Of a stretch of 64,000 nucleotides of DNA, positions 45,692-54,861 are shown piece after piece. Source of the DNA: Exilispira sp964581895 (GTDB lineage Bacteria > Spirochaetota > JAAYUW01); assembly GCA_964581895.1 (NCBI GenBank), contig CAZOPR010000004.1:186001-250000 (forward strand), read 5' to 3'. The notes below the pieces were generated by a model. It saw only the letters and a program-made list of their open reading frames with translations. It was not told the DNA's origin and did not search any database. The position numbers and the translations under genes are program-made. Numbering within the stretch: the stretch's first letter is position 1; the number at the start of each line of letters is the position of its first letter.

Positions 45692-46546
45692 TTAATTTTG
45701 AGTAGCTGCTTTTTTATTGAAAAAATCGGACAAAAAGTTTTTTAAGTCCTCTTTATGAATAGGCTTTGTAAGATAAGCTTTAGCTCCTAAATTAAGGCAG
45801 GTATCTTTAGTAAACTTATCTGATAAAGCGGATAGGACAACTATATCTATATCTTTTCCAGCTCTTTTAATCACTTCCTGCCCAGAGATTCCAGACATCA
45901 TTAGATCTAATATCATCAAATCAAAATATTTATTCTCAACAAGTTTTAATGCATCATATCCATTGAAAACAGATTCAACATCATAACCTAAAATCATTAA
46001 CTCTAATTTATGCATATCATTTATATCTGGATCATCTTCCACAAGTAATATAAATTTACCTTTTTTTGAAATAGAGGATGAATTTAAGCTACTTTTATAT
46101 TTTGAAACATACTCTTTGACCAGTTTTCGATAGGTTGGAATATTTTCTTTTTCAAATTCAGATTCAATCTTGAATTTTAATTCTGATGTATAATTTTTAA
46201 CTTCAAGTTCCTTTTTAAATTCGGGGGAAGAAGAATCAACAGCAATATATTCTGAATGTCTATCGATATAAAAACCAAATTCATCTGTAAAAGCAGCTTT
46301 TTCATAAACAAGCTTCAAAAAAGGATACTTTGAAGAACCAAGCTGCAACTTATAAGAAGGAGATCCATTAAATGATTCATACTTAAAATTATTTAAAGCT
46401 TCATTTATTGATTGACTATTTAATATAGGATCCAGCTTTGTCTTAGTGATCTGTGGTATCTGGTCATTTTCATAAGCGATTTTTAAGTAAATTTCAATTG
46501 CTTTTGTCAAAGTTTGTAAATCTATATTGAACTGATATTTGTCCAT
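45692..46546 (-). CDS. response-regulator-like protein with novel N-terminal region
   Basis: This 284-residue protein ends in a receiver domain (about 163-280) with the acidic pair in VEDDPDI, phosphoacceptor in LDLMMSG, conserved Ser in LSALSD and the Lys-Pro of LTKPI, all intact. The first 160 residues are not recognised. They are not a DNA-binding domain I know, and no kinase is next to it. The receiver has no output domain after it, so the N-terminal part may be the partner or regulated region. Confidence 0.8.
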   Translation of the reverse strand: MDKYQFNIDLQTLTKAIEIYLKIAYENDQIPQITKTKLDPILNSQSINEALNNFKYESFNGSPSYKLQLGSSKYPFLKLVYEKAAFTDEFGFYIDRHSEYIAVDSSSPEFKKELEVKNYTSELKFKIESEFEKENIPTYRKLVKEYVSKYKSSLNSSSISKKGKFILLVEDDPDINDMHKLELMILGYDVESVFNGYDALKLVENKYFDLMILDLMMSGISGQEVIKRAGKDIDIVVLSALSDKFTKDTCLNLGAKAYLTKPIHKEDLKNFLSDFFNKKAATQN

Positions 46547-46621
46547 ATTTACCTTTTTTACAGACTATATATATAATAAAATAAATTTATAATAAAATCA
46601 AAATTATAATTCAAAAAAAAA

Positions 46622-46649
46622 GGGCTATCCTTGGTTTAAGGAGAGCCCC
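46622..46649 (-). terminator. terminator after tRNA-Phe
   Basis: On the minus strand an 11-bp stem with one mismatch (46649-46639 with 46632-46622) is followed by a T-run, just behind the tRNA 3' end. Confidence 0.8.
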
Positions 46650-46652
46650 TAA

Positions 46653-46725
46653 TGCCGAGAGGTGGAATCGAACCGCCGACACAAGGATTTTCAGTCCTTT
46701 GCTCTACCGACTGAGCTATCTCGGC
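46653..46725 (-). tRNA. tRNA-Phe (GAA)
   Basis: This 73-nt tRNA has the acceptor stem GCCGAGA/TCTCGGC, D-arm TAGCTCAGTCGGTAGAGCA, anticodon loop CTGAAAA with anticodon GAA, and T-loop GGTTCGATTCC. The discriminator is A. The CCA end is not encoded, so it depends on the CCA-adding enzyme at 15953. Its first 35 nt are also the 3' end of the upstream MerR-like reading frame. Confidence 0.97.
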
Positions 46726-47086
46726 TTACGAAATGCAAAATATCATTTGGTTCCAAATTGTCAATAAATTTTTTTAAACTTTGTGTTTTGTCGTATATTT
46801 CATACCATAGACTTTGAATTTCAGCTATCTTTTGCGTCTTTGTATTGTTAAATTTGGATAAAAAATAGTCATTTATTCCTTTTATAGACAGTTTATCAAT
46901 ATATACAAGTTTCTTAATTATTTTTATTTTTTTTATATCTTGACTTGTATAAATACGATGGCCAAATTTGTTTTTCTTTGGTTTCAATGCAATTATCCCT
47001 TCTTCCCAACTTCTCAAAGTGTGAGGCTTCAGTTCACAAATTTTGCAGACCTCTGAAATAGAATAATAAATCTTATCCTTTTCCAT
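46691..47086 (-). CDS. MerR-family regulator whose frame ends inside tRNA-Phe
   Basis: This 131-residue protein has an N-terminal MerR winged helix (IYYSISEVCKICELKPHTLRSWEEG, then a wing with FGHRIYTSQDIKKIKIIKKL) and a short helical C-terminus. The last codons (RDSSVGRAKD) are read from the tRNA-Phe 5' half, and the TGA stop (46693-46691) covers the base before the anticodon and the first two anticodon bases. No earlier in-frame stop is present. It follows plsY and der on the same strand, so tRNA processing would remove its natural stop codon. Confidence 0.7.
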   Translation of the reverse strand: MEKDKIYYSISEVCKICELKPHTLRSWEEGIIALKPKKNKFGHRIYTSQDIKKIKIIKKLVYIDKLSIKGINDYFLSKFNNTKTQKIAEIQSLWYEIYDKTQSLKKFIDNLEPNDILHFVSRDSSVGRAKD

Positions 47087-47155
47087 ACCTTTTTCTTCTT
47101 TTGACTTTTATTAACTTATAATATACCAGATAAAAAATTAAATTATATAAAAATT

Positions 47156-47785
47156 TTACTTTTTATTATTTTTTAATGTAAATTTATTTTCAGTTGAGTT
47201 TAAAAGTCTTTTTATATTTTCTTTATGCCTTATTATAACAATAAAACCTATCAAAACAATCGAACAAATTATATAAAATGATTTTATCAGAAAAAAAGAT
47301 GAGACTATGATAGTTATAACTGCAAATATTGAACCAAGTGAAATATATTTTGAAATAAGAACTGTTATTAAGAAAATAGCAAAAGATACAGCAACTCCTA
47401 TAGGATTTAAAAATAACATTATTCCAAGACCTGTTGCCACACCTTTCCCACCTTTAAATCTTAAAAATGGATTAAATGTGTTTCCACATAATATGACTAC
47501 TGCTATAATGGACCTGCTTAAATCCAAACTTAAAAATTGCGGCGAAATGGAAAAGTAATTTGAAATAGATTTAAATAAAAATAAAGGTAAAAAAGCTTTC
47601 AAGGAGTCAATAAATAGTGTAATAGCACCAAATATAGGACCAAGAGATCTTGTTACATTTGTTGCACCAATATTTTTTGATCCCTGACTCCTAATATCAA
47701 CCTTTTTAATTTTTCCAATAATAAGACCGGTTGGAATTGCTCCAATTAAAAAAGAGATTAATAAATAAATAATAAAAAAAATCAT
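47156..47785 (-). CDS. plsY: acyl phosphate:glycerol-3-phosphate acyltransferase
   Basis: This 209-residue polytopic membrane enzyme has the PlsY motifs SFLIGAIPTGLIIGK, GSKNIGATNVTRSLG (glycine-rich substrate loop) and RFKGGKGVATGLG. It makes lysophosphatidic acid from acyl phosphate; PlsC at 51519 would do the next step. It lies 5 nt downstream of der. Confidence 0.95.
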   Translation of the reverse strand: MIFFIIYLLISFLIGAIPTGLIIGKIKKVDIRSQGSKNIGATNVTRSLGPIFGAITLFIDSLKAFLPLFLFKSISNYFSISPQFLSLDLSRSIIAVVILCGNTFNPFLRFKGGKGVATGLGIMLFLNPIGVAVSFAIFLITVLISKYISLGSIFAVITIIVSSFFLIKSFYIICSIVLIGFIVIIRHKENIKRLLNSTENKFTLKNNKK

Positions 47786-47790
47786 AATAG

Positions 47791-49245
47791 TTATTCCTGA
47801 TTTTTATTTTTTCTTTTTTCATATTTTATTCTAATAGGTATTGATTCTAAATTCAACTGTTTTCTTAGCTCATTTATTATGTATTGGGTATAATATGATG
47901 GTATTTCTTTACTTTCTTTATTTGTAAAAATCTTATAAATTCTGGGGATATCTTTTGCCTGAACCATATATAAAAGATTCAAAAAAGAGGAATTTATTAA
48001 GATAGGTTTTATTTCTGATATTCTTTCAATAACTTTATTTAGTTGTGAAGTTTTATGTTCAAGTTTAATTCTGGTAAATAAATCAAGGCAGTAGTCAAGT
48101 AATAAATTTACATTAAAATTATTTTTAGCACTTATGAAAAATTTTTTAACATAAGAAATTTGAGGGAATTGATAACTAATTGTTTCATCTAATTTTTCAT
48201 ATGTTTGATTAATTTTTGCATTATCTTTTAATTCATCAAGTTTTTCAAAATCTTTAATAAGTAAATCTATTTTATTTAAAGCCAGGATATAACCTTTACC
48301 TTTATTTATTATATAATCTGATATTTTTTTATCCTGTGATGTTATTAAATCATTAGATTCAACAAGATGAATCACTATGTCGCTATTGTTTATTGCATCA
48401 AAGCTTCTTTTTATGCAGTAATATTCAAGATCTGTGTCAATTTTGCTTTTTTTTCTTATCCCAGCGGTATCGACTAAGATGATCTGCTGCCCTTTATAAT
48501 TGATAAGAGTTTCTATCGCATCCCTCGTAGTCCCTGGGATATCTGATACAATTGCTTTTTCCTCATTTAAAATACAATTTAATAAAGTAGATTTACCTGT
48601 ATTTGGTCTTCCAACAATTGAAAGTCTTAAAGAATCTTTTTTATAAGTTTCATTTTTACTACTTTCAATATTTAAATCTATCTTTTCAACATTTTTATTA
48701 TCTTCTTCATTCAATATAGTTAAAGGTTCTTTTAAATCCTGATTGATAATCTCAATAATAGTATCTTCTAATAAATCAATGTTATCTCTATGTATTGCTG
48801 AAACTGAAATCATAGTTTTAACGCCCAATCTATATATCTCAGTAGGTAAAAGATCTTTATATTTACCTTCGGCTTTATTTATTACAAGTATATATTTTTT
48901 AGCATTTCTTTTTATAAACCTTAGAAAAGCAATATCTTCATCAATAATCTTATCTTTTTCAACTATGAAAAGAACCAGATCAGCATCCTGGATACATTGC
49001 TTGGCTTTTTCTCCTATCAAGGTATATAAAGGATCTTTACTTTCAAATTCAAAACCACCTGTATCTACAAAAAGTACCTTTTTATCTCCAATTTCGACAA
49101 TTTTTTCTACTGGATCTCGAGTTGTTCCAGGTTCAGCAAACTCTATAGCCACTCTTTTTTTTGCAAAAATATTAAATATTGTGGATTTTCCGACATTTGG
49201 TCTTCCAGCAAGTACAATTTTATAATAATCTTTTCTATTTTGCAT
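47791..49245 (-). CDS. der: ribosome-assembly GTPase Der
   Basis: This 484-residue EngA/Der GTPase has two G domains (GRPNVGKST and GRPNTGKST P-loops; DTGGFEF and DTAGIRK switch II; NKAEG and NKIDL) and a C-terminal KH-like domain. It helps 50S subunit assembly. AAGGAT about 6 nt before 49245 supports that ATG over the in-frame codon at 49275. A variable 13-bp minisatellite lies upstream. Confidence 0.96.
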   Translation of the reverse strand: MQNRKDYYKIVLAGRPNVGKSTIFNIFAKKRVAIEFAEPGTTRDPVEKIVEIGDKKVLFVDTGGFEFESKDPLYTLIGEKAKQCIQDADLVLFIVEKDKIIDEDIAFLRFIKRNAKKYILVINKAEGKYKDLLPTEIYRLGVKTMISVSAIHRDNIDLLEDTIIEIINQDLKEPLTILNEEDNKNVEKIDLNIESSKNETYKKDSLRLSIVGRPNTGKSTLLNCILNEEKAIVSDIPGTTRDAIETLINYKGQQIILVDTAGIRKKSKIDTDLEYYCIKRSFDAINNSDIVIHLVESNDLITSQDKKISDYIINKGKGYILALNKIDLLIKDFEKLDELKDNAKINQTYEKLDETISYQFPQISYVKKFFISAKNNFNVNLLLDYCLDLFTRIKLEHKTSQLNKVIERISEIKPILINSSFLNLLYMVQAKDIPRIYKIFTNKESKEIPSYYTQYIINELRKQLNLESIPIRIKYEKRKNKNQE

Positions 49246-49335
49246 ATTTATCCTTGATAAATTTAGCATTTTCAATCATAGATATTTAATCTAACTAACT
49301 TAAATTAAAATAGATTAAAAAAATATTTATTTCAA

Positions 49336-49669
49336 TAATTTATTTTAATAATTTTTTTTAGTAATTTATCCAAATTAGTTATTTAAGTAATTCATTTAAG
49401 TAATTTGTTCAAGTAAGTTATTTAAATAATTTATTCAAGTAAGTTATTCAAGTAAGTCATTTAAGNNNNNNNNNNNNNNNNNNNNNNNNNNNNNNNNNNN
49501 NNNNNNNNNNNNNNNNNNNNNNNNNNNNNNNNNNNNNNNNNNNNNNNNNNNNNNNNNNNNNNNNNTAATTTATTTAAGTAATTTATTTAAGTAATTTATT
49601 TAAGTAATTTATTTAAGTAATTTATTTAAGTAAGCTATTTAATTAAATTATTTAAGTAAATCATTTTAG
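49336..49669. repeat. 13-bp tandem minisatellite interrupted by an assembly gap
   Basis: The unit is TAATTTATTTAAG, repeated in exact 13-nt register. Ten diverged copies occupy 49336-49465, then 100 N (49466-49565), then five perfect copies and three diverged ones (49566-49669). The last unit runs through the end of ptsI. The true copy number is hidden by the gap. The array lies between der and ptsI. Confidence 0.9.
49466..49565. other. 100-N assembly gap
   Basis: One hundred unknown bases in the middle of the minisatellite; the round number suggests a placeholder of unknown true length. Any sequence could be missing here. Confidence 0.99.
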
Positions 49670-51418
49670 TAGATGAAAAAACTCATATACTTCATATGCT
49701 CTTTCTTTTATCCACCTGTCAATTTTCTTTTCAATTTCATCTGCTGAAATTAAAGTCAAAACTTCTTTAGTAAGTTCTTCGGATTCTGATATACTTATAG
49801 TGTGTAGTAGCTTATTGACAAGCATGTATGAAGAGGGAGGTATGGAAAATCTTCTTAGTCCCATTCCTAACAAAATTGGGATAGAATAAATATCTGAAGC
49901 CATTTCTCCACACATAGAGACTTCAAGTTTCAATTGATTTGCTTTTTTTATAGTATCATTTAAAAATCTTATTACAGATGGATTTGAATACTTAAAAAGG
50001 TAAGCTACCTTTTCATTTCCTCTATCACAAGCAAGCAGGTATTGTATTAAATCATTTGTCCCAATAGAAATAAAGTCAATCTCTTTTGAAAGTTCATCTA
50101 AAATATAGTAAATAGATGGAATTTCAAACATTATTCCAAGCTTAAATGATTTACAATGTGGGATATTTTCTTTTTGAAGTTGCTCTAATGCTTCGTCAAA
50201 TAACTTTTTTGTTTCAATTATCTCTTCATAGTTTGATACCATTGGAATCATTATTTTTAGGTTTTTTGCTCCATATGAAGCTCTTAAAATAGATCTGATC
50301 TGTTCAAGAAAAAGCTTAGGTCTTGAAAGACAAAAGCGGATCGCTCTATATCCTAAAAAAGGATTTTTCTCATTTGCCGATGCATAACCTGGGATAATTT
50401 TATCTCCACCAAGATCCAGAGTTCTAATTGTAATTTCTTTATCTAAATGATAAGTTGAAAAAATTTTTTTCAGCATTTTATATTGAGTTTCTTCAGGTGG
50501 AAAAGAATTTGATTGAAGCACAATAAATTCGGATCTGTAAAGGCCAATACCTTTTGATGATGTTTTTAATAGTGAAGGGATCTCTTCTACAAATGCTATG
50601 TTGGCAAGTATATCGACAGAAGTTCCATCCATGGTTTTGGATTCTTTGTTAATAAATGGATGAAAACTTGATAAAAGTCTTTTTTGTTTGGATTGAAGAG
50701 ATTTTGCTTCTTTAAATTCTTCATCAGTTGGTCTTAATATAACTTCACCAGTAAGAGGATTCAATATTATATCTTCATTATTCTGAGCAATTGAAGTGAT
50801 AAATTCTACACCTAATACAGAAGGGATAGAAAGACTTCTTGTCATTATTGCAGTGTGTGAAGCATAGCCTCCAAATTCTGTTATAAGACCAGCGATATTA
50901 TTATGCTCCATAATTATTGGGTCTGTTGGAGAGATAGATCTTGCAATGATTATTGAATTTGGTGGTATATTAAGATTCTCATCTTCTTTTTTAGTTAAAA
51001 GGTTCATCATTATCTTTTCACCAATGGATGAGATATCTTCGGATCGCTGGGCAAAGGAAATATTAGGTATATTCTGGAATTTTGAGATTAACTCTTCAAG
51101 TACAACATATAAAGCCCATTCTGCGTTTTTCTGCCCTTTTTTAATTTCATTTGTAACCATAGAAACAAAATTTGGGTCATTTAGTAAAAGAATGAAAGAT
51201 GTATATAAAAATAGTTCATCTTCAGAGACAGTTTTTTCAAGTGTTAGTTTTATTTTATTTATATCTTCTATGGTTTTATCAATGGCTTTTGTAAATCTAT
51301 TGATTTCAGAAGAAATATCAAGGACATTATATTTTGGAATAGAATAAGATTCGTGCAAATAAAGATAGACTTTACCCCACGAAATCGTCCCTGAAATGCC
51401 TATTCCCTTTAATTTCAT
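49661..51418 (-). CDS. ptsI: phosphoenolpyruvate-protein phosphotransferase (Enzyme I)
   Basis: This 585-residue Enzyme I has an N-terminal HPr-binding and His domain with the phosphohistidine in FGGYASHTAIM (H188, E. coli H189), then the PEP-binding barrel with GIGLYRSEFI, RTLDLGGDK and SIGTNDL. It passes phosphate from PEP to HPr. No HPr or EII gene is in the window. The final codons lie in the minisatellite. Confidence 0.95.
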   Translation of the reverse strand: MKLKGIGISGTISWGKVYLYLHESYSIPKYNVLDISSEINRFTKAIDKTIEDINKIKLTLEKTVSEDELFLYTSFILLLNDPNFVSMVTNEIKKGQKNAEWALYVVLEELISKFQNIPNISFAQRSEDISSIGEKIMMNLLTKKEDENLNIPPNSIIIARSISPTDPIIMEHNNIAGLITEFGGYASHTAIMTRSLSIPSVLGVEFITSIAQNNEDIILNPLTGEVILRPTDEEFKEAKSLQSKQKRLLSSFHPFINKESKTMDGTSVDILANIAFVEEIPSLLKTSSKGIGLYRSEFIVLQSNSFPPEETQYKMLKKIFSTYHLDKEITIRTLDLGGDKIIPGYASANEKNPFLGYRAIRFCLSRPKLFLEQIRSILRASYGAKNLKIMIPMVSNYEEIIETKKLFDEALEQLQKENIPHCKSFKLGIMFEIPSIYYILDELSKEIDFISIGTNDLIQYLLACDRGNEKVAYLFKYSNPSVIRFLNDTIKKANQLKLEVSMCGEMASDIYSIPILLGMGLRRFSIPPSSYMLVNKLLHTISISESEELTKEVLTLISADEIEKKIDRWIKERAYEVYEFFHLLK

Positions 51419-51518
51419 TTTAGTCCTTTTTATAACCTATAAAATATATTTTTAATTATGCAAGATTTACAGCATTAAAATATTGAAAAAAAAAGATTAG
51501 TTTCTATATTTAATCAAA

Positions 51519-52286
51519 ATGAAACAAAAAAGAAGAATAAAATTATCTACAATATTATGTTCTTTTATTACTTATATAATTGCTCTACCTATTCAGACAA
51601 TTATTTTTTTCATAGGATTATTAACAAAAATATTAAAAATGAATAATCTTTTTATATTTTTATCTAAATATTGGTCCCTATTCTTTTTTAAGATAATAGG
51701 GATAAAATTAAAAGCTTATGGATTTGAAAATATTGAAAAAAATAAAAATTATCTGATAGTCGCAAATCATGCAAGTTACTATGATATTGCAGCAATAATG
51801 TATTTTATGCCAAATACAATTTGGGTAGCAAATAAAAGATTTTTTAAAGTCCTTTTTTTTGGTGCCTTATTAAAAGAGATGGATACCATTCCAATAGATT
51901 CAAAGAAGATAAAAGAGACTATCTTAAAAATCACTGAAAGATCAAAAAAATTAAGAAAAAATAGATCAAGTTCAATAGCAATATTTCCAGAAGGGACAAG
52001 GACTTTAGATGGAAATATTCATAAATTTAAAAGAGGATTTATCTCAATCTGGCAAAACACAAAATTTGATCTTTTACCAGTCACTATAAATGGTACATAT
52101 ATTGTCAAACCAAAATGGAGTTTTTTGATCTACCATACCAAAGAGGTTTCTCTTTATTTTCATAAACCAATTCCCTATCAGCAGATAGAAAAATATGATG
52201 ATAATGATAAATATAATGAAAAAGAAATTAGCGAAACTATTAAAGATATAATAGAAAAAGATTATGAAAATCCGAACATTTCCTGA
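51519..52286 (+). CDS. plsC: 1-acyl-sn-glycerol-3-phosphate acyltransferase
   Basis: This 255-residue membrane-bound acyltransferase has an N-terminal hydrophobic segment (about 13-40), the HX4D motif NHASYYDI and FPEGTR, and makes phosphatidic acid. It overlaps truD by 23 nt. It complements PlsY at 47.2 kb. Confidence 0.93.
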   Translation: MKQKRRIKLSTILCSFITYIIALPIQTIIFFIGLLTKILKMNNLFIFLSKYWSLFFFKIIGIKLKAYGFENIEKNKNYLIVANHASYYDIAAIMYFMPNTIWVANKRFFKVLFFGALLKEMDTIPIDSKKIKETILKITERSKKLRKNRSSSIAIFPEGTRTLDGNIHKFKRGFISIWQNTKFDLLPVTINGTYIVKPKWSFLIYHTKEVSLYFHKPIPYQQIEKYDDNDKYNEKEISETIKDIIEKDYENPNIS

Positions 52287-53613
52287 AGATTTTATTGTTG
52301 AAGAATATTTAACAGTGGATATTAAGTCTGATGATGAGTATGCTTTATTTAATTTTAAGAAAAAGGGTTGGAGTACATTTGATTTAATATCATCTTTAAG
52401 CACAAGATTAAAGATTCCAGCAAAAGAAATATCTATTGCAGGAATAAAGGATAGGCATGCATTAACGACATCCTATATGTCAATAAAGAAAGAGTTTGCT
52501 CTTAAAATGATAGATGCAATAAAAAAAAATGAGCAAATAATTCCTAATGTAGATTTTTCTTTCGTAGGTTTCACAGAAAAACAGATAAAAAGTGAAAATA
52601 TTAATCACAATAGATTTTCTATTGTTGTAAGATCAATTGATGAAAGACAGATCCCTTTAATATTAGATAGATTTGAAATAGTCAAAAATCAAGGAGTTCC
52701 TAACTACTTTGATGATCAAAGATTTGGAAGTGCAAGACATCAGCAAGGTTTTGTTGCTAAAAGTTTAATAAAAAAGGATTTTATTTCAGCAACTAACCTC
52801 CTTTTTATGACATCAAAGTATGATAGAAAAGATATTAAAAAATCTAAAACAGATGCTTTAAATTTCATATTAGATAAAGAAGGAACAATTGATTATCAAC
52901 AAACAATTAAAAAATTACCACCAGAACTTAAAAAATTTTTTGCAACAATTTATCAAGAAGCGAAAAATAATAAAAATTTTAAAATTCAAGAAAGAGATAA
53001 AATTTTTCTTAAAGCTTTTAACTCTATGGATAGAAGATATTTAATCCTTCTTTTTCATGCATACCAATCTTACCTTTTTAATCATCTTTTATCCAAGATT
53101 TTAGTTAAATTAAACAAAGAAAATAAATTTTACATATTGAAAGGTGAAATGCAGCAGTACCTTTTTCCAGAATATTTAAATGATGATTTATTTAATCTTA
53201 TTTCAAATATTTTTTTACCTATCCCTTCAAGTAATATAGATAAAGAAATAAGTCTTAAAAGCTTTATAGATAAGGAAATAAGCCTTAAAGGCTTTATTTC
53301 TGAAAAAAACTTAAAATTCGATTTTCAACAAATCTTAAAAAATACCTTGATTGAAATTGAGAATAATGAAAAAATTAGTTTTAAAGAACTGGATGCAAGA
53401 TTTTTAGGTTTAAATATAAAAAGCCAGAAAAGGAAAGCATACTTAATACCAAAAGATTTTAAGATTTATGACTTTCAAGAGGATGATTTTTTTAAGGGTA
53501 GGAAAAAAGTAAAAATTGAATTTATTCTTGATAAAGGTAGCTATGCTACAATGATTATTAAAGGGATATTTTTACAAAGCAAGTTTGGAAAAGCAGAAAA
53601 AATATTATTCTGA
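52264..53613 (+). CDS. truD: tRNA pseudouridine(13) synthase
   Basis: This 449-residue TruD has the catalytic Asp in GIKDRHALTT, NHNRFSIVVR and YFDDQRFGSARH. It modifies U13 of tRNA-Glu. A perfect-register 30-nt tandem duplication (53236-53265 and 53266-53295, encoding two copies of IDKEISLK-x-F) sits near residue 325. The 3' end overlaps the convergent cyclase gene by 9 nt. Confidence 0.94.
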   Translation: MKIRTFPEDFIVEEYLTVDIKSDDEYALFNFKKKGWSTFDLISSLSTRLKIPAKEISIAGIKDRHALTTSYMSIKKEFALKMIDAIKKNEQIIPNVDFSFVGFTEKQIKSENINHNRFSIVVRSIDERQIPLILDRFEIVKNQGVPNYFDDQRFGSARHQQGFVAKSLIKKDFISATNLLFMTSKYDRKDIKKSKTDALNFILDKEGTIDYQQTIKKLPPELKKFFATIYQEAKNNKNFKIQERDKIFLKAFNSMDRRYLILLFHAYQSYLFNHLLSKILVKLNKENKFYILKGEMQQYLFPEYLNDDLFNLISNIFLPIPSSNIDKEISLKSFIDKEISLKGFISEKNLKFDFQQILKNTLIEIENNEKISFKELDARFLGLNIKSQKRKAYLIPKDFKIYDFQEDDFFKGRKKVKIEFILDKGSYATMIIKGIFLQSKFGKAEKILF

Positions 53614-54693
53614 GCTTATTTTATATACACCATATTTGTTATTATAAAAAGAAGTGACTCGATTTTTACCAGCTCTTTTTGAATAATATAGAGCTTTATC
53701 ACATAATTTTATGAAATTTTCAGGTTCATTTACTGTTGGTATTATAGTAGAAACGCCAATTGAAACTGTAAATTTAACTTCTCTTCCTTCAAAGTAAAAT
53801 ATAGATTGATTTACTTTTCTTCTAATTCTTTCAGCTATTTGAAATGCAACTATATTTGAAGTTCTTGGAAATAAAACCGCAAATTCATCACCACCAAATC
53901 TTGCAGGTATGTCAATGTTTAATCGTATGTTATTTTTAATAATTTTTGCAAGTTCTATCAAAGCAAGATCTCCTATTAAATGTCCATATCTGTCATTTAC
54001 ATCTTTAAAAAAGTCTATATCAAGCATTAAAGCTGAAAAAACATCTGAATATCTTTTAAATACTTCGATTTCTTCATTCATCCTTTGGATAAAATAAGTA
54101 TAGATATAAAGTCCAGTTTTCATATCTGTAATTGCTTTTAAGTAATTTTTCTTATTTTGAATAGCGACTGAGGCGAATGATGAAATGTTGGAAATATATT
54201 CTATATCATCTTGTGTAAACTTACCTACTTGATTTTGGGAAAGCATTAAAAATCCAAATACATTTTCAGTTGATTTTAATGGGAATATAATCTCTGGCTT
54301 AAATTTTAAAAATTGAGTAACAAGATCTACAGGTAACAAAAATGAAAATGTTGAAAAATCAACCTGATTAGGGTGGGATAAAAAAAATGATCTTATGGGA
54401 TTAAAATCATTAATTTCAATCTTTTCTTCTTTTTCTTGAAAATTTTGAAAAACAAAGAGTTTCATCTCTTTTTGAACTTCATCGGGAAAAAGCAAAACAA
54501 CAATATACTCAATTTGATATTTTGTTATTAAACCATAACATATCTCTTTTGATATAGAGTTAATATCTCCTTCAGATGAAATTATTAATCCTATTTCAAT
54601 TAAAGATTTATAATCACTAAGCTTTTGATTTAGTTTATCAGAAAGGTCATTATTACTATTATTATTTATTTCCATTTTGTTATTTATATCCAT
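53605..54693 (-). CDS. GAF-GGDEF diguanylate cyclase
   Basis: This 362-residue protein has a GAF-like domain (about 20-185) and a GGDEF domain (about 190-355) with intact ARFGGDEFAVLFPR, so it should make c-di-GMP. The usual RxxD inhibitory site just before is not visible (RLNID). The likely product target includes the PilZ protein at 17-1255. GAGGG selects the ATG at 54693 over 54705. Confidence 0.88.
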   Translation of the reverse strand: MDINNKMEINNNSNNDLSDKLNQKLSDYKSLIEIGLIISSEGDINSISKEICYGLITKYQIEYIVVLLFPDEVQKEMKLFVFQNFQEKEEKIEINDFNPIRSFFLSHPNQVDFSTFSFLLPVDLVTQFLKFKPEIIFPLKSTENVFGFLMLSQNQVGKFTQDDIEYISNISSFASVAIQNKKNYLKAITDMKTGLYIYTYFIQRMNEEIEVFKRYSDVFSALMLDIDFFKDVNDRYGHLIGDLALIELAKIIKNNIRLNIDIPARFGGDEFAVLFPRTSNIVAFQIAERIRRKVNQSIFYFEGREVKFTVSIGVSTIIPTVNEPENFIKLCDKALYYSKRAGKNRVTSFYNNKYGVYKISSE

Positions 54694-54861
54694 TTTTTCC
54701 CTCATTTATAAATAAATAAAAAAATATCTATACAATTTACTTTTATTATTGAAGGATTTATTTTCAATATTATCGTAATACCATATGAATTATTTTAATT
54801 TAACACTTGAACTTTTATATTGATAAGCAATATATTGTTGGTGAGGGAAAAAATGGATATA
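54685..54861. repeat. 20-bp inverted repeat across the divergent GGDEF/nadC starts
   Basis: TGAGGGAAAAAATGGATATA occurs on the minus strand (54704-54685) and on the plus strand (54842-54861), a perfect inverted repeat spaced by 137 nt. Each copy contains a Shine-Dalgarno and start codon, so both proteins begin Met-Asp-Ile. Confidence 0.85.

Noticed and set aside
49336..49669. CRISPR array
   Set aside because: Units are contiguous 13-mers without spacers, so it is a tandem minisatellite.
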